A DNA stretch of 64,000 nt from Calothrix sp. PCC 6303 (GTDB taxonomy: Bacteria > Cyanobacteriota > Cyanobacteriia > Cyanobacteriales > Nostocaceae), in assembly GCF_000317435.1 (NCBI RefSeq), contig NC_019751.1, positions 1,612,001-1,676,000 of the forward strand, written 5' to 3'. A model generated the notes under the pieces. That model saw only the letters and a program-made list of their open reading frames with translations. It was not told where the DNA came from and did no database searches. Made by a program: the position numbers and the translations under genes. Shown piece after piece: positions 38,355-47,633 of the stretch; within the stretch, counting starts at the first letter, position 1; each line of letters begins with the position of its first letter.

Positions 38355-39410
38355 ATGACCATCGCAGTAGGACGCGCCCCCAGTAGAGGGTGGTTTGACG
38401 TACTGGACGACTGGTTAAAACGCGATCGCTTCGTGTTTGTAGGCTGGTCAGGAATCCTCTTATTCCCCTGTGCTTTCATGGCATTAGGTGGATGGATGAC
38501 CGGTACAACCTTCGTTAGTTCCTGGTACACCCATGGATTAGCATCTTCATACCTTGAAGGATGCAACTTCCTAACAGTAGCAGTATCAACACCAGCAGAC
38601 AGCATGGGACATTCCTTGTTGTTGCTGTGGGGACCAGAAGCTCAAGGAGACTTGACCCGTTGGTTCCAACTAGGAGGACTATGGGCATTTGTCGCCCTAC
38701 ATGGAGCCTTTGGATTAATCGGCTTTATGTTGCGTCAATTTGAAATTGCACGATTAGTTGGGATTCGTCCTTACAACGCGATCGCATTTTCAGCACCGAT
38801 AGCAGTATTCGTCAGCGTCTTCTTGATGTACCCCTTGGGACAATCAAGCTGGTTCTTTGCACCTAGCTTTGGAGTAGCAGCAATTTTCCGTTTCTTATTA
38901 TTCTTGCAAGGGTTCCACAACTGGACACTCAACCCGTTCCACATGATGGGAGTAGCAGGAGTATTGGGTGGAGCATTGTTATGTGCCATCCACGGTGCAA
39001 CAGTAGAAAACACCCTGTTTGAAGACGGTGAAGCATCCAACACCTTCCGCGCTTTCAACCCCACACAAGCAGAAGAAACCTACTCGATGGTGACAGCAAA
39101 CCGTTTCTGGTCACAGATCTTCGGTATCGCTTTCTCCAACAAACGTTGGTTACACTTCTTTATGCTCTTCGTACCCGTAACCGGGTTGTGGATGAGTGCA
39201 GTTGGTATTGTTGGTTTAGCATTAAACCTGCGGGCTTATGACTTCGTATCGCAAGAATTGCGTGCAGCAGAAGACCCAGAATTTGAAACTTTCTATACCA
39301 AGAACATTTTGTTAAACGAGGGTATCCGCGCTTGGATGGCTCCTCAAGATCAGCCTCACGAAAAATTTGTATTCCCTGAAGAAGTTCTACCACGCGGTAA
39401 CGCACTCTAA
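38355..39410 (+). CDS. psbD: Photosystem II reaction-centre protein D2
   Basis: 351 residues, the canonical length. [20 protein letters not shown] is the usual start and five membrane helices follow. Chlorophyll and iron ligands are in place: [11 protein letters not shown] (His near 197), NPFHMMG (His near 214) and KRWLHFF (His near 268). The redox tyrosine is in IRPYNAIAF (near 160). D2 pairs with D1 to hold P680, the pheophytins, QA and the non-haem iron in the thylakoid. In most cyanobacteria one psbD overlaps psbC; here a terminator follows, so this is the separate, psbC-less copy. High-light induction of such a copy is known elsewhere and inferred here. Confidence 0.97.
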   Translation: MTIAVGRAPSRGWFDVLDDWLKRDRFVFVGWSGILLFPCAFMALGGWMTGTTFVSSWYTHGLASSYLEGCNFLTVAVSTPADSMGHSLLLLWGPEAQGDLTRWFQLGGLWAFVALHGAFGLIGFMLRQFEIARLVGIRPYNAIAFSAPIAVFVSVFLMYPLGQSSWFFAPSFGVAAIFRFLLFLQGFHNWTLNPFHMMGVAGVLGGALLCAIHGATVENTLFEDGEASNTFRAFNPTQAEETYSMVTANRFWSQIFGIAFSNKRWLHFFMLFVPVTGLWMSAVGIVGLALNLRAYDFVSQELRAAEDPEFETFYTKNILLNEGIRAWMAPQDQPHEKFVFPEEVLPRGNAL

Positions 39411-39814
39411 GGCAGTTCTACTTTTTGAGATAATTCCATATTTTGTACCCTGCCGCAAGGTGGGGTTTTTATTTAGTTGCATTTGAGGTGGAATGCGATC
39501 GCAACTTAATTTCTAAACTTCGTCCATAATGACAATACCTTCGCCAAAACGAAGCATCACAAAAACCCTGCAAAATCATAGGATTCCGGAAACAATAAGG
39601 GTTTTATTTTCAGCCGACGGCAAGATGGGGTACTTCACCTTCTAGTTTCTGGAATATCATCGGAATGAAAGTGCGATCGCGTAATCTTTTTAGTTTAGAA
39701 CTAGACGCACTCCCAAAAAAATATGTTATATTAGATTTTAGTGAACAAACATGCAGAAACATCAGTTTCTGTCCTTGAGATAAAGACCGTTTAGGCAACA
39801 AGGAGGTGATGCCC
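39411..39814. other. Intergenic stretch between psbD and a short ORF
   Basis: After the psbD terminator, no supported gene is seen. A 75-codon leftward frame (39610-39837) has no ribosome site and no family likeness. A hairpin GCAGAAACATCAGTTTCTG at 39753-39771 precedes the short ORF. Confidence 0.45.
39447..39470 (+). terminator. psbD terminator
   Basis: ACCCTGCC, loop GCAA, GGTGGGGT, then TTTT. An eight-pair stem (two wobble) 37 bases after the psbD stop. Confidence 0.8.
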
Positions 39815-39886
39815 ATGATAGAAAGTAGTATAACCATGGGTCGTCAGGTTGCAGTTAGCCGGCTGTGTGCCGGGGCTGTTCTCTAA
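39815..39886 (+). CDS. Very short ORF (23 residues) with a strong ribosome site
   Basis: ATG 39815 lies seven bases after a near-perfect AGGAGGT (39801-39807). The peptide is MIESSITMGRQVAVSRLCAG followed by AVL. A second ATG at 39809 in the same frame is too close to the ribosome site. About 100 bases downstream stands a strong terminator (39988-40033), so a transcript of about 250 bases with this peptide at its start is plausible. I recognise no family. It could be a leader peptide, a small protein or chance. Confidence 0.4.
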   Translation: MIESSITMGRQVAVSRLCAGAVL

Positions 39887-39987
39887 CAGTTAGTCCCATT
39901 TTCTTGGCTGACAAAGTTAGTTCAAGTGATTTAGACTAGTTCGGAGTTCCTTCCGGCAGTCTGGTTGCAATCTGAAGACCCGCTACA

Positions 39988-40034
39988 CCGCCCTTAATGA
40001 GGTTAACTAACCTGATTAAGGGCGGATAGTTTTT
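39988..40034 (+). terminator. Strong terminator after the short ORF
   Basis: CCGCCCTTAAT (39988-39998) and ATTAAGGGCGG (40015-40025) form an 11-pair perfect stem; the loop holds a smaller GGTTA/TAACC stem. ATAGTTTTT follows. It ends a rightward transcript separate from psbD, which has its own terminator. Confidence 0.8.
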
Positions 40035-40988
40035 AGGGAATATAACATCATAAACATACAATAATATTTATTAACAGGACTTACGCTTTGGTGTGTGACG
40101 CTATAGGCTTTGTGGCTACGCTCAAAGATGAGCGACCTCACCAGTGCAAGCCTAGTAGATGAAGGAGGCTAAGGAATAAAGCTTATTTTACATCCTTTTC
40201 CTGTATTTTTTCTAATGGTTGCCTCTAAATTGACCACTGTAACAATATCGAGAAATGCTGACGGCAGATATTATGTCTCTATTCTTTTCAACCAAAATGA
40301 TAACCCAGTAGTTGCAACTAGAGAAGCTATGGGGGTTGATTTAGGATTAAAAAACTTTACTATCACATCTGTTGGTTCAAAACACTGATTAGGAGATTTA
40401 TCTGTTCTCTTTTCCCTTTTAGACAAATAATCTGTCCTAACCAAGATGTCCACTGCTAAAAGTAGGTGGGGAAAATTGTAGAGAAAAAAATTTAGCCTGC
40501 GGTAGATGCGTAGCGTGTCGTCTTACGACATAGCTGCTTCTCTTTGAGTGGCAGGCTTTGTCCGTTTAGCCCCAGGCTCGATTCCTGAGGGCTTTGAAGC
40601 CAGAAATTAGATATTTTTTTGACTTGTGTGTACACCGTAGCTTCTATGGGAGACGCTGTGCTTTCTCAATCGAGTTGAATTTTCCCCCTAAATTGTATTA
40701 GGGGTATCACTGAAATTCCCATAATTTTAGTTATAACTAACACATCAAAATTGAACTATATCTAAATACTGCTTAACAAAATAATTCAAAATGTCAAGGT
40801 GATGTCATACTATAAAGTATCAAGTTTTTATAAAGATTTTTTAGGCTAACTAGAATTTAAAGCTTGAAGCCATTAGGATTATAAAACCACGATGAAGTTA
40901 TCAAAATATTCCCAAATTAAGTATGTTGTTTGTGAAGGTGAAACCCTTCACTTCTCTTTTTTGATAAGAGTTATCTAAGGTTGGCGTG
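40035..40988. other. Intergenic region with a transposon remnant
   Basis: Holds the TnpB remnant at 40215-40388 and GC-rich dispersed tracts near 40495-40560 (GCGTAGCGTGTCGTCTTACG) and 40640-40665. The rest, up to the gene at 40989, is AT-rich without supported genes. TAAGGTTGGCGTG just before 40989 is a weak ribosome site. Confidence 0.5.
40215..40388 (+). pseudogene. TnpB (IS200/IS605-family) fragment
   Basis: 57 residues reading MVASKLTTVTISRNADGRYY, then VSILFNQNDNPVVATREAMG, then VDLGLKNFTITSVGSKH before a stop at 40386. The second half is the beta strand before, and the first motif of, the TnpB RuvC core (G-V-D-L-G-L-K-N-F). Full TnpB has about 400 residues; the rest is absent on both sides. 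It is a decayed remnant with no visible transposon ends. Confidence 0.85.
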
Positions 40989-41456
40989 ATGCGTAAACCT
41001 GTTCTGACAATTTATTCCCAATTAAATGCTTGGAATACCACTATTGGAGGAATTAAGATTCTGTTTGGCACCTTCGTAAGGTATTGGCAGAAAGCAGAGT
41101 ATGCAGATAAGCTGATCAAGCTTTTAGCATTATTCAAACTAAAAGATGATCGTGCCAGGAATTTAATTCCCGCAACAGTTAAATGTACATCTGCTTGCTT
41201 CAAGTGTAATTTAGCATCAGCCTTGGTGCATTTTCGCCAACTAAAAGGAAGTCGTCTATTTCCACGGCAGGGTCTATTTAACCGATTAAAATCAACATTG
41301 TTAACTACAAAATGGCAGAGGGAAAAGACATTATTTATACATAATTTTCTTCAACGGCAGATAACAGTTAAAGGCTCTAAAAATTACATACTTTGGCGAT
41401 ATTTTCTGGCTGCATACTCATACTCACTGTCTCCCGCACGGGTGCATAATTTTTGA
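40989..41456 (+). CDS. Uncharacterised basic protein upstream of the polysaccharide cluster
   Basis: 155 residues from ATG 40989 (a GTG three bases earlier is possible). It is rich in lysine, arginine and aromatic residues (GTFVRYWQKAEYADKLIKLL, LFNRLKSTLLTTKWQREKT) with two close cysteines in CTSACFKC. There is no signal peptide, membrane segment or recognised domain. The glycosyltransferase gene starts ten bases after its stop, so it is probably co-transcribed. Confidence 0.5.
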   Translation: MRKPVLTIYSQLNAWNTTIGGIKILFGTFVRYWQKAEYADKLIKLLALFKLKDDRARNLIPATVKCTSACFKCNLASALVHFRQLKGSRLFPRQGLFNRLKSTLLTTKWQREKTLFIHNFLQRQITVKGSKNYILWRYFLAAYSYSLSPARVHNF

Positions 41457-41466
41457 AAAGATTTTT

Positions 41467-42636
41467 ATGAAAATAGCTGTTATTGGTGCAAAAGGTTTAC
41501 CTCCTAAACAAGGAGGCATTGAGCATTACTGCGCCGAAGTTTACCCACGAATGGTTTCTCAAGGACATAGTGTTGACTTATTTGCCCGTGCTTCCTACAC
41601 AAAGAATCACTTGGGTGATAGTTATAATTACCAGGGTGTAAAAGTTATTCCTTTGCCGGGTTTAGCTATGCGGGGTGTAGATGCGTTCATCACTTCTGCT
41701 TTGGCGACGGTATTGAGTATCATTCAGAATGAACGAGGGAAATATGACATTATCCACTTTCATGCCCTTGGTCCTTCACTATTCACCTGTATACCAAATT
41801 TGGCTGCCTCCGCTAAGGTGGTTGTCACCTGCCAGGGGTTAGACTGGCAAAGGGCAAAATGGGGCAGTCTTTCCAGTGAATTGATTCATTTAGGAGAAAG
41901 AACAGCCGTGCGTTTTGCCGACAAAATCATTGTGGTTTCAGATGCACTACAAGACTACTTTGCCCAAACCTATGGACGTGAAACCGTTTATATTCCCAAT
42001 GCCCCAGCTAGTTATAGTAATTCTGACCCCAATTTTGGCTACGGTAAATTATTAGGCTTGCAATCAGGAAAATATGTACTCTTCCTGGGACGGATGGTTC
42101 CCGAAAAACGTCCAGATTTACTGGTAGATGCATTTTCTCAACTGGAATCTACTGGTTGGAAATTGGTATTAGCAGGAGGTGTCAGTGATACCAAATCATT
42201 CACCTCACGTCTGTTGGAAAAAATCGCCAAAAACCCGAATATCGTTTTCGCTGGAGAATTACAAGACGAAAGACTAGCAGAAATCATGCGGGGTGCTGGT
42301 TTATTTGCTTTACCTTCAGATTTAGAAGGACTTCCTTTAGCCATGTTAGAGGCAATGCGGGAAGGAATACCCGTATTAGCTAGTGATATTCCTCCCCACC
42401 ATCAATTAGTTGGTGATGATAGGGGGGTGTTGTTTACCGCAGGTAATTTAGAATCCTGTAGGCAAAATTTGGAATGGGCAATTGAGAATCCTCGAATTTT
42501 GGCAGAAATGGCGAATAAAGCCGAAAAACATATCCAATTTACTTACAGTTGGGACTCTATTACTTTGAAAACATTAGAACTGTATGAGGGTTTGTTAGCT
42601 TCCCCACAGACTGAAAAAAAAGGTGTAGTTGTGTGA
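41467..42636 (+). CDS. Glycosyltransferase family 4
   Basis: 389 residues, two Rossmann domains (GT-B). The N-terminus MKIAVIGAKGLPPKQGGIEH is typical of GT4 enzymes. The C-terminal domain has LGRMVPEKRPDLLVDAFSQL near 208-227 and the E-x7-E donor site in LFALPSDLEGLPLAMLEAMR near 278-297. It transfers a sugar from a nucleotide donor onto a lipid-linked chain on the cytoplasmic face. The neighbours are a Wzc-type kinase, a Wzy-type protein and a GT2 gene, so an exopolysaccharide or sheath role is likely. Sugar specificity is unknown. Confidence 0.92.
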   Translation: MKIAVIGAKGLPPKQGGIEHYCAEVYPRMVSQGHSVDLFARASYTKNHLGDSYNYQGVKVIPLPGLAMRGVDAFITSALATVLSIIQNERGKYDIIHFHALGPSLFTCIPNLAASAKVVVTCQGLDWQRAKWGSLSSELIHLGERTAVRFADKIIVVSDALQDYFAQTYGRETVYIPNAPASYSNSDPNFGYGKLLGLQSGKYVLFLGRMVPEKRPDLLVDAFSQLESTGWKLVLAGGVSDTKSFTSRLLEKIAKNPNIVFAGELQDERLAEIMRGAGLFALPSDLEGLPLAMLEAMREGIPVLASDIPPHHQLVGDDRGVLFTAGNLESCRQNLEWAIENPRILAEMANKAEKHIQFTYSWDSITLKTLELYEGLLASPQTEKKGVVV

Positions 42637-42661
42637 TGATGCTGCTTCGGTTTTGCTAGGT

Positions 42662-42745
42662 AGTGACGATGAAACAAAATTTTCACCGTCGTAGTCTGTA
42701 AGCGGTTTTCCCCTACTCGCTACTCACCACTCACTTACAAGTCAG
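42662..42745 (+). repeat. Dispersed repeat (inverted partner at 61625-61701)
   Basis: The segment from AGTGACGATGAA through GTAAGCGGTTTTCCCCTACT to ACTTACAAGTCAG recurs as its reverse complement at 61625-61701 with a few changes. It also has an internal hairpin between GACGATGAAA and TTTTCACCGTC. Confidence 0.8.
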
Positions 42746-42785
42746 AGGGACTTCACCTGATTTTAGGTACCCTTCGCTTCCCCCT

Positions 42786-42822
42786 AGCTGATAACTGGCA
42801 ACTGGTAACTGGTAACTGATTC
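42786..42822 (+). repeat. Short tandem heptamer repeat (STRR type)
   Basis: Heptamers ACTGGCA, ACTGGTA, ACTGGTA, ACTGATT follow each other directly upstream of the Wzc-type gene. Such heptamer arrays are common in heterocystous cyanobacteria. Confidence 0.75.
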
Positions 42823-42836
42823 ATGGACACAGGGAA

Positions 42837-44975
42837 ATGGAAAAAAGCATTTCGTCGGTATTCACAATTTTAAAAAGACGTAGCTTCCCAGCTTTGCTGA
42901 TGTTTGCAGCGGTGCTTGGTGGAGCTTATGCATATATATCAACAGCCCCAAAAATGTACGAATCTGCCATCCGGTTGATGGTTGATGAGAAACGAGGTAC
43001 TAGTGTTTCGGAGTTGGGACGGAATTTAACTCAAGTTTCCAATTCACCAGGAAATAGTCCCCTCGCTAATCAAGCTGAAGTTGTCAAATCAGAGCGTGTT
43101 TTGCAAAAAGCGTTAGAAATTGCCTCTGCCAAGACATCCCCTGAGACACTCAATTCCATCACTACAAAGCAGTTACGCCGTGGTTTGCGGGTGAAGGTGG
43201 TACCAGCAACAAATATTATTGATCTGAGCTATCAATCTGAGGATTCACAATTGGCGGCAAATTTGGTGAATTCTGTAGCGATGGCGATGATTCGTGATCA
43301 TGTTCAGGCAATTAGTTCTGAAGCGACTAAAATTCGGGAATTTCTGGAAACCAAAGAGTTGCCTAAAGCCCGTCAAGCTTTGATGGTTGCGGAGATGGAA
43401 GAAAGCGCCTATCGTGAGCGTACAGGAATTATTTCCTTTGATGAACAAACCAAGAGTTTGGTGCAGAGTTTGGCTGCGTTGGAAGATCAACAACGCACAT
43501 TAGGTACCCAATTACAAGAGGCGCGATCGCGTGGTGAATCTATCCGCCGAATTACCGATACTAGCACCCTGAATAATGCCTACACAACTGTACGTGGGGG
43601 GCAAGACGATGAACTAAAAAAATTACGGGCTAAACTTGCCGAATCGGAAACAAAGCTGATTGAAGCCCGTTTAAAGTTCACAGAATCCAATCCCATTGTC
43701 ATTCAATTGAGTGAAGAACGGGACGCTTTGCGGAATCTTTATTCCCAAGGACTCAATCGGGTTTCCCCCGATAATCAGTCTATTCCAGATAATAACATAG
43801 CTGATGACCAAATCAGCCAGCAGTTGGTTTCTAGCTTAATTACAAGTAATATTGAACGGGCAGCAATTGAAAATAAGCTGACGCTAGTGAATGCAAGTGT
43901 TAGTGAACTCAGAAGCAGATTAAATCAACTTCCGGCACAACAAAGACCCCTAACTGCCCTAACTCGGAAACGGGAAGAAACAGCCACATCTTTAAAGTTT
44001 CTCCAGGATAAGCTAGAAGAAGCGCGTATTGCCGAAGCTCAAAAAGTTAGCAATATTCTGATTATCGATCCAGCAAAGCCAGCAACTATACCCGCTTCAC
44101 CTAAAATCGCCGTAGTTTTAGCATTAGCGATCGCTATTGGTATCGTGAGTGCGATCGCCTTAATTATCCTCCTAGAAATGTTGGATAACAAGCTACACGA
44201 TCAAGATGAAACAGAAGAACTTTTACAGCTACCTCTATTGGGAGTTTTACCACGTTTACCAGCCAAAGCCACTATTCTACAACCAGCTAATTTCTTCTTC
44301 AACGAAATTAGTTTAGTAGAACCATATCGGATGCTATTCAAAAATTTAGAATTTAGCACCGCTGAAAATCTCCACCTATTTGTTGTCAGTAGTACCATTT
44401 CCGGGGAAGGTAAATCTATTGTCACCTCCCACCTTGGTGCTATCTCCGCTATGCTATCTCGGCGAACTCTAATTATCGATGCCGATTTACGCAAACCTGT
44501 ACAACATAAACTATTTAATCTCAATCCTCAACCAGGAATTGCTGAAGTTTTTGACGGAACAAAAACCCTCACACAGGCAATTCAACCAACTGAAATTGAA
44601 AATCTTTGGGTATTGACTTGTGGGGACTTTTATGGAAGTGCTTCCCAGATGTTAGAGTCGGCAGCCATGAGACATATTATTACTGAAGCATCAGAACATT
44701 TTGATTTAGTAATTATTGACACACCACCACTTACTATATGCGCTGATGCAATTACTTTGGGAAGAATCACCGAAGGTTTATTATTAGTCACCCGTCCTAA
44801 GGTGACAGTCAAGGAGATGCTGCAAAGGACAATCACCGAATTATCACGAATTCAGATTCCCGTTTTGGGTGTGGTGATGAATGAAATTACATCCCAAAAC
44901 CAGAAATATTATCCCTATTCTAACCAAGCTAGTCAATCGAAACGGGTAGATAAGCGGACTGTTTTGAGAAGATAA
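42837..44975 (+). CDS. Wzc-like polysaccharide co-polymerase and tyrosine autokinase
   Basis: 712 residues. An N-terminal Wzz domain lies between two membrane helices (ALLMFAAVLGGAYAYI near 19-34 and IAVVLALAIAIGIVSAIALI near 420-440), with long coiled coils between. The cytoplasmic BY-kinase has Walker A SGEGKSIVTSHLG near 523-535, Walker A-prime LIIDADLRKP near 545-554 and Walker B LVIIDTPP near 625-632. The C-terminal tail has a tyrosine cluster (KYYPYSNQ), the autophosphorylation site in this family. It controls chain length and export of capsule or exopolysaccharide. Confidence 0.93.
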   Translation: MEKSISSVFTILKRRSFPALLMFAAVLGGAYAYISTAPKMYESAIRLMVDEKRGTSVSELGRNLTQVSNSPGNSPLANQAEVVKSERVLQKALEIASAKTSPETLNSITTKQLRRGLRVKVVPATNIIDLSYQSEDSQLAANLVNSVAMAMIRDHVQAISSEATKIREFLETKELPKARQALMVAEMEESAYRERTGIISFDEQTKSLVQSLAALEDQQRTLGTQLQEARSRGESIRRITDTSTLNNAYTTVRGGQDDELKKLRAKLAESETKLIEARLKFTESNPIVIQLSEERDALRNLYSQGLNRVSPDNQSIPDNNIADDQISQQLVSSLITSNIERAAIENKLTLVNASVSELRSRLNQLPAQQRPLTALTRKREETATSLKFLQDKLEEARIAEAQKVSNILIIDPAKPATIPASPKIAVVLALAIAIGIVSAIALIILLEMLDNKLHDQDETEELLQLPLLGVLPRLPAKATILQPANFFFNEISLVEPYRMLFKNLEFSTAENLHLFVVSSTISGEGKSIVTSHLGAISAMLSRRTLIIDADLRKPVQHKLFNLNPQPGIAEVFDGTKTLTQAIQPTEIENLWVLTCGDFYGSASQMLESAAMRHIITEASEHFDLVIIDTPPLTICADAITLGRITEGLLLVTRPKVTVKEMLQRTITELSRIQIPVLGVVMNEITSQNQKYYPYSNQASQSKRVDKRTVLRR

Positions 44976-45011
44976 GTCAGAAAACAAAAATTTTCAACCT
45001 AGACAAGGTTT

Positions 45012-46367
45012 ATGTCTCAAAAATCACCGCTATTAGCTATTTTAATCGGCTTAGGAATAGTTGCGATTGGTGCTGGATTTGGCTTCCTTATAGGTGCCGA
45101 ACCGATATACTTTGGTTTACTGGCGATTTCAGTGGTGGCAATTGGGCTATTTTTCACCAACTTTGAATATAGCGCGATCGCACTTCTGATTTTACGCAGT
45201 TCCCTATCCAATTTTACCGAACTGCAACTCGCGTCAATTTATGCGATCGCATTCGATGTTCTCACCCTAAGTTATATTACCATCCGGCTAGTTGCTAGAC
45301 GCAAAGTCCAAGTCGATAGTTTTTGGTGGTTATTTGCCGCCTGGGTAGCATTACAATCACTATGGCTGTTACTCATGCCTTTAGGGGGACTCGGATTTGA
45401 TGCAGCGTACCTATCAGAGGGGATACGGGAGTGGATTCGCCGCTTCACGTTCCTAATGGTGTATCTATTAGTTATGCAGCTTAAAGATCGTTTGCATCCT
45501 CACAAAGTAATTTCACTGCTTTTTCTCTCCTTGGTAGTACCAATAATTACCGGATTGATGCAGCTACCATCCGGCGAGCGGGTTTATGCTACCCTAGGTC
45601 ATCCCAATGCCTTAGCCACATACCTAGCCTTGATGATGGGATTAATTTGGTGGCGGCAAAGCTTCTCACACAACAGGTTACCATGGTTATCTTTACTGGG
45701 ATTGCTCACAATTATCTATGTAAGTACCCGTTCGGTAGGGGCAATATTTAACATTGGGGCATTAATTCTGATTTTAAATGCCACTAAACTAAACTTCTTC
45801 AAAATAATCACCGCAATCATTCTATTTCTCGGTATTATCGCCCTATTTGCCAGCACCGAAGCTGGACAAGCTAGATTTGCTGAATTACTGCAAACACCAC
45901 TTCTAAATCCCGATTTAGATGTGTCACGCACAATAATTCTTGCCTCTGGAGATGGCAACAGTTTTAACTGGAGAGTTGCCCACTGGTATTACCTGTTGCA
46001 ATCATGGACGCAATACCCAATTTTAGGTTACGGCATGGGAACAGGACAATTCTTAAGTCCCTTGCAAACAGAACATGGTGGGTTCACTCCCCATAATGAT
46101 TACATTCGATTTTTAGTTGAGCAAGGGGTTGTGGGTTTAGGATTATTTTTAGCATTTATTGCTGCCCAATTTGTTTATTTAGTCAAGCGATTACAATGTT
46201 CTTTACCTGGTAGTTCACAACATTTATTGAATCTAGTTTTACTATCGTTTTTGCTAGCTAATCTTGTAAATATGCTTTCCAATAATGTGATGGATATCGG
46301 CGATTTTTGGTTTTATTGGTGGGCAGTATTTGCAGTTGCCGGATGGGAAAGTGAAAAATTTAATTAG
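45012..46367 (+). CDS. O-antigen ligase/Wzy-type polymerase family membrane protein
   Basis: 451 residues with about eleven membrane helices. The Wzy_C region has GHPNALATYLALMMGLIWWR near 195-214, a long periplasmic loop with RVAHWYYLLQSWTQYPILGY near 318-337, and GFTPHNDYIRFLVEQGVVGL near 357-376, whose H-N-D-(Y/F) is the hallmark. Such proteins polymerise repeat units or ligate polymer to lipid carriers in the inner membrane. It begins 36 bases after the Wzc-like gene, consistent with an operon. Confidence 0.88.
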   Translation: MSQKSPLLAILIGLGIVAIGAGFGFLIGAEPIYFGLLAISVVAIGLFFTNFEYSAIALLILRSSLSNFTELQLASIYAIAFDVLTLSYITIRLVARRKVQVDSFWWLFAAWVALQSLWLLLMPLGGLGFDAAYLSEGIREWIRRFTFLMVYLLVMQLKDRLHPHKVISLLFLSLVVPIITGLMQLPSGERVYATLGHPNALATYLALMMGLIWWRQSFSHNRLPWLSLLGLLTIIYVSTRSVGAIFNIGALILILNATKLNFFKIITAIILFLGIIALFASTEAGQARFAELLQTPLLNPDLDVSRTIILASGDGNSFNWRVAHWYYLLQSWTQYPILGYGMGTGQFLSPLQTEHGGFTPHNDYIRFLVEQGVVGLGLFLAFIAAQFVYLVKRLQCSLPGSSQHLLNLVLLSFLLANLVNMLSNNVMDIGDFWFYWWAVFAVAGWESEKFN

Positions 46368-46421
46368 TTCTAAGAAAACCCACAGAGGAAACATGACAGT
46401 TATCTATACATCCACAACCCC

Positions 46422-46450
46422 GTAGAGACGTAGCATTGCTACGTCTCTAC
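46422..46450. repeat. Perfect palindromic dispersed repeat
   Basis: GTAGAGACGTAGC and GCTACGTCTCTAC flank an ATT loop; a degenerate copy is at 29852-29880. The 13-pair stem lies between two rightward genes and may attenuate transcription between them. Confidence 0.8.
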
Positions 46451-46580
46451 AACCGTCATTTTTATATTGACAGACTACTAGCAATAAGTTACGGCTTTTC
46501 CAATAAATTCTCGCCAACAAAAAATTCAAGATGAAAAAAACAGCTAAAATTGTGATGAGTAAAAATATAACGATACAATT

Positions 46581-47549
46581 ATGCCAAAAGTTTCAGTTAT
46601 TATTCCCGCTCACAATGCAATTAAATATCTACCGAAATCCCTAGAAACCGTTTTTGAACAAACTTTCAAAGATTGGGAAGTACTGATAATTAATGATGGC
46701 AGCACAGACGGAATTGAAAAATGGGCAAGTGAAATCACAGATACAAGAGTGACACTAATTGTACAGTCACATCAAGGAGTTTCTATCGCCAGAAATCATG
46801 GTATATCCCTCAGTCAAGGGGAATATATTGCGTTTCTGGATGCTGATGACTTGTGGGAACCAACAAAATTAGAAAAACAGGTAAAATATTTAGACAACCA
46901 TTTGCATGTCGGTTTAGTTTATACATGGACAGCTTTTGTTGATGAATCTGCCAAAGCTACAGGTAGAGTCTCATCATCTAACGCTGAAGGAAAGATTTGG
47001 CTACAACTATTGGAAAATGAATTAATTCCTTGCACCAGTACAGTCATGATTCGTCGTGATTGCTTTGATGATGTGGGAATGTTTGAATCCACCCTTACCC
47101 ATGCAGAAGATTTGGAATTGTGGGTACGGATATCCAAAAAATATCCTGTTGCAGTAATTAAAGAAGTTCTAACCCAGTATCGTCAACATGGCAATAACAC
47201 CACTAAAAGCCGCGATAAAATGCTGCAAGGGTTACATAAAGTAATTGAGAAAGTATTCACATCAGTTACCCTCGAATCGTTATACTTGCGGAACCGTATC
47301 TATGGCAATATATTTTTGAGTTGGGCATGGTTATCTATAGACGAAGGAAATACTCAACTAGCCGCAAAGTATCGTCAACAAGCCTTTTTACACAATCCCT
47401 GGATATTTTTTCACGAAAAATGCCTCCGGTTGAATTTAGCGATCGCAATGTTGAATTTATTCGGTTCGCACGGTTATGATGGCATACGATCCCTTACTCG
47501 GTACCTGAAGCGTAAATTTTTGAATCTAAACTTAGAAACCGAAATCTAA
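46581..47549 (+). CDS. Glycosyltransferase family 2
   Basis: 322 residues, GT-A fold. Marks: VSVIIPAHNAIKYLPKSLET near 4-23, VLIINDGSTDG near 35-45 (nucleotide binding), GEYIAFLDADDLWEPTKLEK near 80-99 with the D-x-D metal site, and the acceptor-side HAEDLELWVRIS (E-D base). It adds a sugar to a growing chain at the inner face of the membrane. It lies after the Wzy-type gene and probably completes the same pathway. Sugar unknown. Confidence 0.93.
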   Translation: MPKVSVIIPAHNAIKYLPKSLETVFEQTFKDWEVLIINDGSTDGIEKWASEITDTRVTLIVQSHQGVSIARNHGISLSQGEYIAFLDADDLWEPTKLEKQVKYLDNHLHVGLVYTWTAFVDESAKATGRVSSSNAEGKIWLQLLENELIPCTSTVMIRRDCFDDVGMFESTLTHAEDLELWVRISKKYPVAVIKEVLTQYRQHGNNTTKSRDKMLQGLHKVIEKVFTSVTLESLYLRNRIYGNIFLSWAWLSIDEGNTQLAAKYRQQAFLHNPWIFFHEKCLRLNLAIAMLNLFGSHGYDGIRSLTRYLKRKFLNLNLETEI

Positions 47550-47633
47550 TTGACATGGAAGAATTCTCAACAGGCGATCGCTGATTGTGTAAAATATAGA
47601 TTCAGACTCACCATTATTCAGGTAGGCTTTCCC

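Noticed and set aside
38282-38605. Leftward frame opposite the start of psbD
   Set aside because: Shadow of the strongly conserved psbD coding sequence.
39405-39450. psbC start overlapping the psbD end
   Set aside because: I looked for the usual overlapping GTG and psbC reading frame; a terminator is present instead.
39610-39837. 75-residue leftward frame downstream of psbD
   Set aside because: No ribosome site or family; the plus-strand short ORF with strong ribosome site and terminator explains part of this stretch better.
47550-47633. N-terminal extension of the Uma2 protein back to the GT2 stop
   Set aside because: It would begin at a poor TTG and is not like the family; the ATG at 47634 with AGGTAGGC fits better.
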